This document shows, in pieces, positions 34,345-46,120 of a DNA stretch of 64,000 bases. The translations under genes and the position numbers were made by a program. The DNA lies in contig NZ_FPBA01000027.1 in the NCBI RefSeq assembly GCF_900116515.1, positions 1-64,000 on the forward strand. Direction: 5' to 3'. Under the pieces are notes generated by a model that saw only the letters and a list, made by a program, of their open reading frames with translations, made no database searches and was not told the origin of the DNA. The DNA is from Geodermatophilus amargosae (GTDB taxonomy: Bacteria > Actinomycetota > Actinomycetes > Mycobacteriales > Geodermatophilaceae). Within the stretch, counting starts at the first letter, position 1. Every line of letters starts with the position of its first letter.

Positions 34345-35064
34345 ATGACCCCTCGCCGCACCGCCGCCCTCCTGATCACCGCAGCCGTGCTCGCCAACGT
34401 GGCCTTCACCGGCCTCGGGGCCGTCTTCGACTACCCCGACGTGCTCAAGCAGCCCGCCGGCGACGTTCTCGCCTCCTTCCGCGACTCCCAGGGCGCCGTC
34501 ACCGCCTGGTTCTTGGCCCTTGCCCTGAGCGCGGCGCTGCTGGCACCCATCGCGGTGGGCGTGGGCCGGCTCTCGACCGCCCGCCCCATGCGGTGGGCGG
34601 TGCCCATCGGGATGGCCGCCGCCGCCGTCCAGGTCGTCGGTCTGCTCCGCTGGCCGCTGCTGGTACCCGGATGGGCCACCACCGCCGCCGGCGCCGACCC
34701 GGTCGCCGCCGCGGACGCCCGCTCGTCGTTCGGCACCGCCAACCGCGTGCTCGGCAACGTGATCGGCGAGACCGGCGGCTATCTGCTCACCGCCGCCTGG
34801 ACGCTGTTCGTTCTCGCTGCCCTCGGGACCGCGTTCGCCGGCCGCTGGTTCGTCGCCCTCGGCTCGGTGTCAGCTGCTCTGGTCGCAGCCGGGGTGCTCT
34901 CACCCCTGGACCTGCCGTTGGTCGACACCGCCAACTTCGTCGGCTACGTCCTGTGGAGCGCCTGGCTGCTTGCCTTCGCCGCCGTCCTGATCCTGCGGCA
35001 CCGCCGCCGGACCACCGTCCCCGTCCCGCCGGCCGCCGCCGCTGCCGCAACTGTAGGGAGCTGA
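34345..35064 (+). CDS. DUF4386-like membrane protein
   Basis: 239 residues with about six hydrophobic helices. The ITAAVLANVAFTGLGAVFDYPDVL opening and overall pattern resemble DUF4386-type membrane proteins of unknown function. ATG 34345 follows AAGGA, 36 bp after the previous stop, so it likely shares the transcript starting near 33960. Confidence 0.7.
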   Translation: MTPRRTAALLITAAVLANVAFTGLGAVFDYPDVLKQPAGDVLASFRDSQGAVTAWFLALALSAALLAPIAVGVGRLSTARPMRWAVPIGMAAAAVQVVGLLRWPLLVPGWATTAAGADPVAAADARSSFGTANRVLGNVIGETGGYLLTAAWTLFVLAALGTAFAGRWFVALGSVSAALVAAGVLSPLDLPLVDTANFVGYVLWSAWLLAFAAVLILRHRRRTTVPVPPAAAAAATVGS

Positions 35065-35069
35065 CCCCC

Positions 35070-35666
35070 ATGACCATCTTCGGTTCCTCCCCGATGTCCC
35101 GTGTCCGTGCGTGGCTGATCTGGACCGCCGGATTCCTCGCCTTCCCCATCGCCGGCCTCGCCGGCAACGCGGTCGCCGGCCGCGTCGACGACCCGATCGC
35201 CGCGCTGCTGGGCGGGGCCGTCGCCGGAGCCGTGCTCGGCGCCGGACAAACGCTGGCCAGCCGCGGAAGGCTGGACATCCGCACGTGGGTGCCGGCCACC
35301 GCGATCGGCATGGGCGTCGGACTCCTCCTCGGCGCGGTCACCGTCGGCTACCGCACCTCCCTGGCCGACCTGGCCCTGATGGGCGCGGTCACCGGACTGG
35401 TCCTCGGTCCTGCGCAAGCACTGGCGCTGCCCCGCGCCACCCGCCTGCGCTGGCTCTGGGCCGCCGCGATGCCCGCCCTGTGGGCGCTGGGCTGGAGCGC
35501 CACCACCCTCGGCGGGATCGTCGTGGACAACCAGTTCACCGTCTTCGGCGCCTACGGCGCGATCACCTTCTCCGCCCTGTCCGGGCTGCTCCTGCTTCCC
35601 CTCCTGCCCACCCACCGCGCGGCCCACTCCGCCGCGGACCCGACACCGAGCGAGGCGCGCGCATGA
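35070..35666 (+). CDS. Hypothetical multi-pass membrane protein
   Basis: 198 residues, Gly/Ala-rich helices throughout (about 12-32, 38-58, 68-90, 95-115, 120-145, 155-178). ATG 35070 follows GGGAG and lies five bases after the previous stop. The gene ends in an ATGA overlap with the epimerase gene. No family was recognised. Confidence 0.75.
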   Translation: MTIFGSSPMSRVRAWLIWTAGFLAFPIAGLAGNAVAGRVDDPIAALLGGAVAGAVLGAGQTLASRGRLDIRTWVPATAIGMGVGLLLGAVTVGYRTSLADLALMGAVTGLVLGPAQALALPRATRLRWLWAAAMPALWALGWSATTLGGIVVDNQFTVFGAYGAITFSALSGLLLLPLLPTHRAAHSAADPTPSEARA

Positions 35667-36607
35667 ACACCGCGCCACGGCACGTCATCTTTGGCACCGG
35701 CGCCATCGGCCTGGCGACACTCGACGCGCTGCGCCGCCGCGGCGAGACCGCCCGGCTGATCAACCGCTCAGGGACCGCCCGCGTCCCCGACGACGTCGAG
35801 GTCATCGGCGGCGACGCCCGCGACCCCGCCTTCAGCACCGACGTGACCCGGGGCGCCGGCGTCGTCTACCAGACCCTCAACCCTGCCTACTCGGAGTGGA
35901 CCGCGCAGTTCCCCCCGCTGCAGGCCGGTGTGCTCGCCGCCGCCGAGACCGCCGGTGCCCGGCTGGTCAGCATGGAGAACGTCTATATGTACGGACGCCC
36001 GGCCGGCCGGCCGCTCACCGAGGACCGCGCCTACGACGCGCACACCACCAAGGGACAACTCCGCGGCCGAATGGCCGGCGACCTGCTCGCCGCGCACGAC
36101 GCGGGACGCGTCGAGGTGGCGATCGGCCGAGCCTCGGACTACTTCGGCCCCCGCGGCGGCGCCCAATCCAACCTCGGCGACCGACTCTTCCCGGCCGCAC
36201 TCGCCGGCAAGACGGCCACCGTGCTCGGCAACCCCGACCAGCCGCACACCTACACCTACATCCCCGACATCGGCGAAGGCCTCGCCGTCCTGGGCGAGCA
36301 CCCCGACGCCCCCGGACACGTGTGGCACCTGCCCAACGACCCCGACACCCGCACCACCCGAAAGCTGGTCGACACTGTCTACCGACACGCCGGTCACCCG
36401 GCCGGCAAGCTGCGCGCGATGTCCCCGCTGCTACTCCGCGCACTGGGCCTGCTCAACCCGACCCTGCGGGAACTGGTCGAGATGCAGTACCAGTTCGACG
36501 AGCCGTTCATCGTCGACAGCAGCACCATCACCGACAAGCTGGGCATCCGGGCCACGCCACTCGACCAAGCTCTCGCCGACACCCTGCAGAGCTACCACCA
36601 TGGCTGA
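35663..36607 (+). CDS. NAD-dependent epimerase/dehydratase-family protein
   Basis: 314 residues, an extended SDR with an N-terminal FGTGAIGLATLDAL loop and the same domain order as the protein at 23148-24116 (shared NRSG, GAGVVY, VYMYGRPAG-like and QYQFDEP segments). ATG 35663 overlaps the upstream stop (ATGA). Substrate unknown; fourth gene of the run divergent from SARP-2. Confidence 0.85.
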   Translation: MNTAPRHVIFGTGAIGLATLDALRRRGETARLINRSGTARVPDDVEVIGGDARDPAFSTDVTRGAGVVYQTLNPAYSEWTAQFPPLQAGVLAAAETAGARLVSMENVYMYGRPAGRPLTEDRAYDAHTTKGQLRGRMAGDLLAAHDAGRVEVAIGRASDYFGPRGGAQSNLGDRLFPAALAGKTATVLGNPDQPHTYTYIPDIGEGLAVLGEHPDAPGHVWHLPNDPDTRTTRKLVDTVYRHAGHPAGKLRAMSPLLLRALGLLNPTLRELVEMQYQFDEPFIVDSSTITDKLGIRATPLDQALADTLQSYHHG

Positions 36608-36844
36608 CGACGAGTTCGCCCGGCCGATGGGGATGACCGATCGGCAGCGCACGGGTGGGAACGCCCGCGTGACCGTCGTCGGAGCCGAACTCGCGCAGCC
36701 GCCCGCGATCCCGTTGACACCCCTCCCGGCCGCGAGGAGCGTCGCCCCCGCCACCTCACGCCGTGGGGTGCAGCACCAGCGGGGGAGCTCGGCCGCCACT
36801 CCGGCGGTCGCCGGAACGGGCAGCCGCCGGGCGGAGAGGTCGTC

Positions 36845-37600
36845 GTGACCGAGCACCGCACCTCCTATCCGGTCCGGGTCGACGGGACGTCGGACCCCGA
36901 AGCCGTCTCCCGCGGGCTGTGGCTGGTCAAGTGGCTGTTGCTGATACCGCATCTGGTGGTGCTGCTGTTCCTGTGGCTGGCCTTCTACGCGGTTGGCATC
37001 GTGGCGTTCTTCGCCATCCTGATCACCGGCCGCTACCCGCGGGCGATGTTCGACTTCAACGTCGGCGTCCTGCGCTGGTCGTGGCGGGTGCACTACTACG
37101 GCTACGGGGCGCTGGCCACCGACCGCTACCCGCCGTTCACGCTGAAGGAGGTGGCGGACTATCCGGCGCACCTGGACGTCGACTATCCCGAGCGGCTGTC
37201 CCGGGGGCTCGTCCTGGTCAAGTGGTGGCTGCTGGCCATCCCGCACTACGTGATCGTGGGGATCTTCGTCGGCGGCGGCCTGTGGTTCGGCACCCAGGGA
37301 AGCGACGCGAACGACAGCTGGGCGGCCGGCGGGCTGGTCGGGCTGCTCGTGCTCATCACCGGCATCGTCGTGCTGTTCACCGGCCGATACCCCCGGCCGC
37401 TGTACGACTTCATCCTCGGCATGGACCGCTGGGCCCTCCGGGTTGCCGCCTACGCCGCGCTGATGACCGACCGGTACCCGCCTTTCCGCCTCGATCAGGG
37501 CGGCATCGACCCTGGCTCGACCCCGGCCATTCCCACGCCTCCGCCGCCGTCCGGTGTGCCCAGTGGCCCCGCCCCCGTGACCCCCGCGCCGGTCGCCTAG
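36845..37600 (+). CDS. DUF4389-domain membrane protein (tandem repeat)
   Basis: 251 residues containing two copies of the DUF4389 pattern: [14 protein letters not shown] and [11 protein letters not shown], then [15 protein letters not shown] and [11 protein letters not shown]. Four or five membrane helices are followed by a Pro-rich tail. GTG 36845 follows GAGAGG. Function unknown. The 237 bp upstream holds only a doubtful low-complexity frame. Confidence 0.85.
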   Translation: MTEHRTSYPVRVDGTSDPEAVSRGLWLVKWLLLIPHLVVLLFLWLAFYAVGIVAFFAILITGRYPRAMFDFNVGVLRWSWRVHYYGYGALATDRYPPFTLKEVADYPAHLDVDYPERLSRGLVLVKWWLLAIPHYVIVGIFVGGGLWFGTQGSDANDSWAAGGLVGLLVLITGIVVLFTGRYPRPLYDFILGMDRWALRVAAYAALMTDRYPPFRLDQGGIDPGSTPAIPTPPPPSGVPSGPAPVTPAPVA

Positions 37601-37737
37601 CGGCTGGCAGTCGCGGGACGACGGCTGCGTCGGAGCCGCGGTCAGCCGAGGGAAATAGACGGATCGGCCGCCATGCCCGGTGGGCTGGTTGCCGTTCTTC
37701 GCTCGTTCGCCGTCGGCGCGGTGGCGCTGCCCCGCCG

Positions 37738-38409
37738 TCACGCCTGACCGCCGGATCCATCCGGGCGGCACCGGGATCGCCGCGATGCGGCGATCCCGGT
37801 GCCGCCCACGACGAGCAGCAGCAGCGGCAGGCCGACGTAGAGCGTCGCCGTCAGTAGTGGCGACGGAACGACAAAAGACGTCGCGCCGGCCAGGAGCAGC
37901 GGCGCCAGCGCCCAAGCCGCCACGACGAGCCAGCGCGGGCACAGCCGGGCCCTATGCGCTCCGATGGTTGCGGCAACAGCGAAGACGGCCAGTGTGACCA
38001 GCTTGACGCCGTCCACCCCGTCGATGGCTGCCCGCAGGGCCGAGGTCCGATCGGGGTCGTCGCCGTCGATCCCCGCGAGGAGGACGACGAACAGCGCGAC
38101 CTGCACCCAGGACAGCACGGCTGCCGCCACACCGGCGGCCAGGACGGGACCGCGGCCGCCGAGCCGATGGGCGGCCAGCAGGACCAGGCTGACGGCCAGC
38201 ACCGCCAGGGCGGCCCCCGCCGTGCCGTGGACGAGCAGTGACTGGATGAGCGCACCGAGCCGGTGGTCCGCGAGCTGTTCGTGCACCTCGACCGGCGATG
38301 CACCGGCGGGTACAGCGGGGGCTGCGAGGAGTCCGACGGCCCAGGCCAGGACGTAGGTGACCGACGCGGCTGCCGCCCAGCGCGCGGGGCCGGCGGCGGG
38401 GGACCTCAC
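37738..38409 (-). CDS. Hypothetical multi-pass membrane protein
   Basis: 223 residues with about six hydrophobic helices and an acidic loop around DGDDPDRT. GTG 38409 overlaps the stop of the upstream DUF2568 gene by four bases (GTGA), so the two are coupled. I do not recognise a named family. Divergent from the two-component pair and a possible target of it. Confidence 0.75.
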   Translation of the reverse strand: MRSPAAGPARWAAAASVTYVLAWAVGLLAAPAVPAGASPVEVHEQLADHRLGALIQSLLVHGTAGAALAVLAVSLVLLAAHRLGGRGPVLAAGVAAAVLSWVQVALFVVLLAGIDGDDPDRTSALRAAIDGVDGVKLVTLAVFAVAATIGAHRARLCPRWLVVAAWALAPLLLAGATSFVVPSPLLTATLYVGLPLLLLVVGGTGIAASRRSRCRPDGSGGQA

Positions 38410-38750
38410 TGGTCCCACCAGGCCAGCAGCGCCGCGTTGACGGCCGCGGCGACGCCGAGCGCACCGGCCATCTGCGGCCGGCCGGCAGCGACGAGGGCGG
38501 CGACGGCCGAGGCGAAGACGGCGAGCTGGACGGCCAGCTGCGCCGGCGCCGGGAGCTGCACGGTGGCCCGCGGCGAGGCGAACAGACCCCACGCGACGGC
38601 GGCGACCAGCGGCGCGCCGAGCCCGGCCAGCACCCGGACCGCGGGCGAGGCGGAGAGCTGGAAGCCCCAGTAGGCCAGCGCGCCCAGTGCGCTGAGCTCG
38701 AGGGCGAAGCGGGCGGCCAGGTTGGCGCCCTGGAGTGCGCTGAGGACCAT
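38406..38750 (-). CDS. DUF2568 (YrdB-like) membrane protein
   Basis: 114 residues with four helices and the ARFALELSALGALAYWGF opening characteristic of YrdB/DUF2568. ATG 38750 follows AAGGAG. Small integral membrane proteins of this family have no known biochemical role. First gene of a two-gene leftward operon. Confidence 0.85.
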   Translation of the reverse strand: MVLSALQGANLAARFALELSALGALAYWGFQLSASPAVRVLAGLGAPLVAAVAWGLFASPRATVQLPAPAQLAVQLAVFASAVAALVAAGRPQMAGALGVAAAVNAALLAWWDQ

Positions 38751-38903
38751 CTCGGCTCCTTTCCGAACGGATGACAGAAGCCTGGCCGCGGCCGCGGTCC
38801 CCGTCGTCGGCGTCCGGGTGGAATCGGCGATCTCCACCCGACACGTTCGAGGTCCACCCGGAGGTGGATCCCGCGGAGCGGGCGGACCTGGCACTGTCGC
38901 CGG

Positions 38904-40016
38904 GTGCAGGTTCGCGCCCGGTTGCTGACCTCGGTGGGGTTCGCCGTCGTCGCCTTGGTCGTCGTGGCCAACGCCGCCGGCGTCGTCGGCTTCGGCCTCA
39001 GCGGTCCGGCAGCGCAGGTCACCACGGCCAGCGCGGCGTACGCGGTGGCCGCGGGAGTGTTCTTGCTGTGGGTGGAAGCGCCGCGCCGGGTCGTGGTCGG
39101 CCTGCTGGTCGCGATGGCGGTCGCCGCCACCGCGGTCCGCAACGCCGACCCCGACGGGCCGGTGGTGGCGCTCTTCCTCATCATGGCGTTCGCCCCGCTC
39201 CGACTCCCGGTCCGGGAGGCGGCAGCGACCGCTGTCGCCTCGGCGCTGCTGTTCAACCTCGAACAGGTCCACAGCGCGGAGTCACCCGCGCTGTTTGTCC
39301 TGGTCACCGATGGCGGTGCGGCGTTCTTCTTCCTCATGGGGTGGCTGCTGCGCCGGGAGCACGAGCAGCGCCAGGAGCTGGAGGCCACCCGGGACGCCGA
39401 GCGGGTGGCCGCCGCGCTGGCGGAGCGCTCCCGGCTGGCCCGGGAGATGCACGACGTGCTCGCCCACACGCTCTCCGGTCTGGCCGTCCACCTCGAAGGT
39501 GCCCGCCTGCTGGCGCGGGCCAGGCACACGGCTCCCGAGGTCGTCACGGCCCTGGACGACGCACACCGGCTGGCCCGGGCCGGTCTCTCCGAGGCCCGCC
39601 GGGCCGTCGCCACGCTGCGGGGCGACGAGCTCCCCGGCCCCGAGCTGGTGCCCCAGCTGGTCGAGGAGCACCGCCGAGCCGGTGGCAGCTGCACCCTGAC
39701 GGTCAGCGGGGACCCCGTTCCGCTGGACCCGGACGCACGGCTCGCCGTCTACCGCACCGTGCAGGAAGGGCTGAGCAACATCCGCAAGCACGCGCCGGAC
39801 GCTCCGGCCGAGGTCACCATCCGATGGGGAGGCAGTGCGGTGGTGGTCGTCGTCCAGGACCACGGCGGGGCGCCGGCGGGGGAGCCCGCGTCCGGTCTGA
39901 CCGGTTACGGCCTGACCGGTATCGCCGAACGGGCGGACTTGTTGGGTGGGCGATTCCGCGCCACGCACGGCGCCGACGGGTTCCGGGTCGAGCTCGCCGT
40001 CCCGGTGACGTCGTGA
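38904..40016 (+). CDS. Sensor histidine kinase (NarL-type, HisKA_3)
   Basis: 370 residues: four to five N-terminal membrane helices (about 8-150), a coiled linker (REHEQRQELEATRDAERVAAA), the phospho-acceptor box with REMHDVLAHTLSG (His near residue 183) and a HATPase domain (GLTGIAERADLLGG). The start is GTG 38904, with no clear ribosome site. It pairs with the response regulator that overlaps its stop. The signal is probably sensed within the membrane, as there is no large extracellular loop. Confidence 0.9.
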   Translation: MQVRARLLTSVGFAVVALVVVANAAGVVGFGLSGPAAQVTTASAAYAVAAGVFLLWVEAPRRVVVGLLVAMAVAATAVRNADPDGPVVALFLIMAFAPLRLPVREAAATAVASALLFNLEQVHSAESPALFVLVTDGGAAFFFLMGWLLRREHEQRQELEATRDAERVAAALAERSRLAREMHDVLAHTLSGLAVHLEGARLLARARHTAPEVVTALDDAHRLARAGLSEARRAVATLRGDELPGPELVPQLVEEHRRAGGSCTLTVSGDPVPLDPDARLAVYRTVQEGLSNIRKHAPDAPAEVTIRWGGSAVVVVVQDHGGAPAGEPASGLTGYGLTGIAERADLLGGRFRATHGADGFRVELAVPVTS

Positions 40017-40672
40017 CCGTCCGGGTCCTCGTCGTCGACGACCAGCGGGTGGTGCGCGACGGTCTAGCCGTCCTGCTGGGCCTGCTCCCCGACATTGAGG
40101 TGGTCGGCAGCGTCGAGGACGGCGAGCAGGCCCTCGGCGCCGTGGCCCGGTTCCTTCCCGACGTCGTCCTGATGGACCTGCGCATGCCGCGGATGGACGG
40201 CATCGAGGCCACCCGGCGCCTGCGCGCAGACCACCCGGCCGTGGCCGTCCTGGCGCTGACCACGTACGCGGACGACGAGTCCGTGGTGGGTGCCCTGCGC
40301 GCCGGCGCCCGCGGCTATCTGACCAAGGACGCGGGGGCGGACGAGATCGCGCGGGCCATCGCGGTGGTGGCCTCCGGGCAGATGGTCCTGGACACCGCCG
40401 CCCAGTTGCGGGTCGTCGAGAGCCTCGGCGGTCGACCGGAGGGCGCCCGGACGCCGGACGTCCGATCCTTGCCCGACGACCTCACCGAGAGGGAGGCGGA
40501 GGTGCTGGGCCTCATCGCCGAGGGCCTGTCCAACGCCGAGATCGCCGCGCGACTCGTTGTCAGCCAGGCCACCGTGAAGACGCACGTCAACCATATCTTC
40601 GCCAAGACCGGCGCCCGCGACCGCGCCCAGGCCGTCGCCTACGCCTACCGCACGGGGCTCGCCGCTCACTGA
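40013..40672 (+). CDS. NarL/LuxR-family response regulator
   Basis: 219 residues: receiver domain with acidic pocket VVDD and phospho-acceptor Asp55 in MDLRMP, then a LuxR-type HTH (LTEREAEVLGLIAEGLSNAEIA). GTG 40013 overlaps the kinase stop (GTGA), so kinase and regulator are made together. Likely targets include the divergent DUF2568 operon, although no operator was identified. Confidence 0.93.
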   Translation: MTVRVLVVDDQRVVRDGLAVLLGLLPDIEVVGSVEDGEQALGAVARFLPDVVLMDLRMPRMDGIEATRRLRADHPAVAVLALTTYADDESVVGALRAGARGYLTKDAGADEIARAIAVVASGQMVLDTAAQLRVVESLGGRPEGARTPDVRSLPDDLTEREAEVLGLIAEGLSNAEIAARLVVSQATVKTHVNHIFAKTGARDRAQAVAYAYRTGLAAH

Positions 40673-40769
40673 AGTCGCCGTGACCGTCTGGTCTGGCAGG
40701 TGGACGAGCGGTGCACGCCATCCCGAGCGAGATCGGCGTGTACGGCTGTGTTCCTCGGCGACGCCTGAG

Positions 40770-40844
40770 CCGGGCCCGCCGGGAAGCCTGGCGGGCCCGG
40801 CCGGCAGCCGCCGCTCGCTGCGGCCCGGCCCCGGCGGCTGCCGG
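40770..40844. terminator. Two adjacent strong hairpins between convergent genes
   Basis: Hairpin 1 has 11-bp perfect arms (CCGGGCCCGCC 40770-40780, GGCGGGCCCGG 40790-40800, 9-base loop). Hairpin 2 has 12-bp perfect arms (CCGGCAGCCGCC 40801-40812, GGCGGCTGCCGG 40833-40844, 20-base loop). They lie end to end between the response regulator stop (40672) and the convergent FBP gene stop (40862), which suits a two-way terminator. Confidence 0.75.
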
Positions 40845-40861
40845 ACCCGACGGGGGGCAGG

Positions 40862-41368
40862 TCAGCCCGCGTCAGGCGGGCGCACGACGTGGTCGGCGAA
40901 TCCGTCCAGCCTCGCCTGCAGGGAGGCGATGCGGGCGGGGAGCACCTCGTCGGGGTCACGGTCGCGCAGCCACGGGGGGATCTCCGTCCGGACACGGTGG
41001 GAGCAGTCGAGGTCGGCGCAGATGTACTGGCCGATGGTGTTGCCGTTGCGGCCGGCCTCTCCCGCGCGCCTGGCGGTGAAGAGCGAGACGTCGGCTCCGG
41101 ACTGCGCGCTCTCGCACAGCAGGCACATCGCGGCCGTCCTGCTCGACATGCGGCTGTCTGCGGCCCGCAGTGCGATGCCCAAGGGACGGTCGTCCTGCCA
41201 GAGCACGGCGTAGCCGCGCAGGGGTGCGCGAGGATCGCGCCAGCCGAGGAACTCACGCTCGTCCCAGGGCATGTCGTTCAGATGCGGCGGCAGGTTCATG
41301 GCCGCTGCTTCGCTGCGCGAGCAGTTGACGAAGGAGCGGCGGATCTCCTTCTCGGTGAGCGGTCTCAT
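40862..41368 (-). CDS. FBP-domain (FusB-like treble-clef zinc finger) protein
   Basis: 168 residues: a helical N-terminus (LTEKEIRRSFVNCSRSEAA) followed by a predicted zinc-binding fold with CLLC near residue 80 and a second pair around ICADLDC near 118. This matches the FBP_C family related to the C-terminal domain of FusB, which binds EF-G and frees stalled ribosomes. The role here is inferred from the fold. ATG 41368 is 31 bp after the chimeric ORF. Confidence 0.8.
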   Translation of the reverse strand: MRPLTEKEIRRSFVNCSRSEAAAMNLPPHLNDMPWDEREFLGWRDPRAPLRGYAVLWQDDRPLGIALRAADSRMSSRTAAMCLLCESAQSGADVSLFTARRAGEAGRNGNTIGQYICADLDCSHRVRTEIPPWLRDRDPDEVLPARIASLQARLDGFADHVVRPPDAG

Positions 41369-41399
41369 CAGGTGGACGCCTCCTCGGGTGGTCGTGGGG

Positions 41400-41828
41400 T
41401 CAGTTGACGGGGGCCAGCCGTGCGGCGAGCGCGGCGGCGTCGTCGTGACCGATGAGCAGCTCGTCGTAGTGCTGCCCCTGCAGACGCAGGCGCAGGGCCG
41501 GCTGGCCCCGGCGGACGTCGACGAAGCGCCGTGCGCCGCGGCCGCGCCAGGTCCCGATCTTGCGCCGGCCAGGGATGGCCAGACCGGGCGCACGCAGGCC
41601 GCGGGCGGCTGCGAGCCCGTCGGACACCGCCTCGGCGCTGGTGATGGCCGAGCGCGGGAAGACCTGGTGCGGGCGGACTGCTGCGACTCGGGAGAAGCGC
41701 GGCCACGACCCGCCGGGCTGCTCGCCGCCCTCGAGCAGCGTGAAGCTGAGGCCGGTGGTGCGGAGGGCGTGACCGGCGGCGAGTCCGGCCTGGCCGGCGC
41801 CGACGACGATGACGTCGTACTCGCGCAT
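41400..41828 (-). CDS. Chimeric ORF: flavoprotein N-terminus joined to an unrelated small domain
   Basis: 142 residues. Residues 1-46 (VIVVGAGQAGLAAGHALR through GGSWPRF) are the FAD-binding start of a flavin-containing monooxygenase, normally over 350 residues long. From about residue 47 it changes to a basic segment with RRKIGTWRGRG and a final DELLIGHDDAAALAARL, which looks like the end of a small PH-like protein. ATG 41828 has GGGGGA before it. It is probably a deletion-fusion product; whether it is functional is unclear. Confidence 0.6.
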   Translation of the reverse strand: MREYDVIVVGAGQAGLAAGHALRTTGLSFTLLEGGEQPGGSWPRFSRVAAVRPHQVFPRSAITSAEAVSDGLAAARGLRAPGLAIPGRRKIGTWRGRGARRFVDVRRGQPALRLRLQGQHYDELLIGHDDAAALAARLAPVN

Positions 41829-41922
41829 GGCGATCCCCCAGAGGGCAGCGGTGATGGGTCGGTGGTGGCCCGGCGGCCGACCGGTGCGGGTACGGTCGGC
41901 CGCCGAGCGCTTGTGCGGTGGG

Positions 41923-45198
<3,276 letters not shown>

Positions 45199-45265
45199 GA
45201 GGTGCTCCTGAGTTGATGGGGCGCGCTGCGGTGTGGGTGCTTCGGTGGTGAGGCTGCTCAGCGGC

Positions 45266-45283
45266 GCTGTCCGGCGGCTGTCC
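45266..45283 (-). promoter_or_regulatory. SARP-type heptamer pair upstream of copA
   Basis: Read toward copA the site is GGACAGC-CGCC-GGACAGC, a perfect heptamer repeat at 11-bp phase, 67 bp before the start codon. Identical spacing, orientation and near-identical sequence occur before copZ, the HMA gene and the MFS gene. Confidence 0.7.
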
Positions 45284-45431
45284 GGACGGTGTTGCGCCCG
45301 CTGATCTCGGCCAGGTGCTGGCGGGTGGCGGTTCAGCGGCTGCAGCGGACCCGGACGGGGATGAGGTCACGCTCGGGCTGGGTGTGGTTGTCGACGCTGG
45401 CCGGGGCGGTCGTGTTCGACCCGTGAGGGGT

Positions 45432-45599
45432 TCACATGCAGTGGGCGGTGGCGGCCGTGTCCTTGTCATTGCAGGCGAGCAGGAGGCTGGCGCCGAGGCG
45501 GAGCTCGGGGGTGAACAGTCGGGCGGTGATGCGGAAGAACGGGATGTCGCGGGCGTCGTCCCAGATCGCCGGGATGTTCTCGGACGGGGTGGTGGTCAT
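45432..45599 (-). CDS. Small Cys-containing protein between copZ and copA
   Basis: 55 residues from ATG 45599, preceded by GAGGAGG at ideal spacing. It begins MTTTPSENIPAIWDDARDI and ends LLLACNDKDTAATAHCM, with cysteines near residues 43 and 54 and a C-terminal His-Cys. There is no membrane helix or known family. Its position in the copper cluster suggests a metal-binding or regulatory role; this is inference. Confidence 0.65.
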   Translation of the reverse strand: MTTTPSENIPAIWDDARDIPFFRITARLFTPELRLGASLLLACNDKDTAATAHCM

Positions 45600-45691
45600 G
45601 GCGTCCTCCTCAGGGCGTCTCGTTGGTGAGGTGACTGTGAGCGGTGGGGGCCGGCTTCGCCCCGGCGATATGGCCGGGTTGCGCCTGTCGG

Positions 45692-45730
45692 CGCTCCGGC
45701 GGAGCAGGAGATCTGGGCTCCGCCGGAGCG
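45692..45730 (-). terminator. Strong hairpin after copZ
   Basis: Perfect 14-bp arms (45692-45705 and 45717-45730) with an 11-base loop, starting five bases after the copZ stop. It would end copZ transcription before the small ORF and copA, so these may use separate promoters. Confidence 0.75.
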
Positions 45731-45734
45731 GCGT

Positions 45735-45941
45735 TCAGGACGCGAGGGTGTAGCCAGCCTCCTCGACCGCCTCGCGGACCTTGTCGGTGCTGACGGGCTG
45801 CTCGCTGGTGACGGTGACGGTGCCGGTGGCCAGGTCGACGTCGACGGCGGTGACTCCGGCGACGGCGCTGACCTCGGCGCGGACCGAGCGGCTGCAGTGG
45901 TCGCAGGTCATCCCGGTCACGGTGCAGGTCTGGCTGCTCAT
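45735..45941 (-). CDS. CopZ-like copper chaperone (HMA domain)
   Basis: 68 residues, a single ferredoxin-like HMA domain with the metal-binding motif GMTCDHC near residue 10. ATG 45941 follows GAGGAGGAGGA. It should carry Cu(I) in the cytoplasm to the P-type ATPase. It is divergent from SARP-3, and the space between contains an 11-bp-phased heptamer pair facing this gene. Confidence 0.9.
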   Translation of the reverse strand: MSSQTCTVTGMTCDHCSRSVRAEVSAVAGVTAVDVDLATGTVTVTSEQPVSTDKVREAVEEAGYTLAS

Positions 45942-46002
45942 GGGTTCTCCTCCTCCTCGTGCCGGCGGCGTGCCGGCCGGTGACGTCACAATCGCGGCCG
46001 GG

Positions 46003-46020
46003 GCTGTCGCCGCGCTGTCC
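46003..46020 (-). promoter_or_regulatory. SARP-type heptamer pair between copZ and SARP-3
   Basis: Read toward copZ the site is GGACAGC-GCGG-CGACAGC, 11-bp phase, 62 bp before the copZ start and about 100 bp before the divergent SARP-3 start. A single GGACAGC in the other orientation lies at 46046-46052. Confidence 0.65.
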
Positions 46021-46120
46021 GCACCCGGCCGGATGCGGCCGCCGCGGACAGCGGCGCTCCGTTTCCTGCACGAGTGGGGGCGCCGGGTACAGACTTCGGA
46101 CGGCCAGTAGGGGGTGCGCC

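Noticed and set aside
36600..36848. An 82-codon frame between the epimerase and DUF4389 genes
   Set aside because: It overlaps the epimerase end, lacks a ribosome site, and its Ala/Pro/Arg-rich low-complexity sequence shows no domain. The GTGA overlap with the next start is probably chance.
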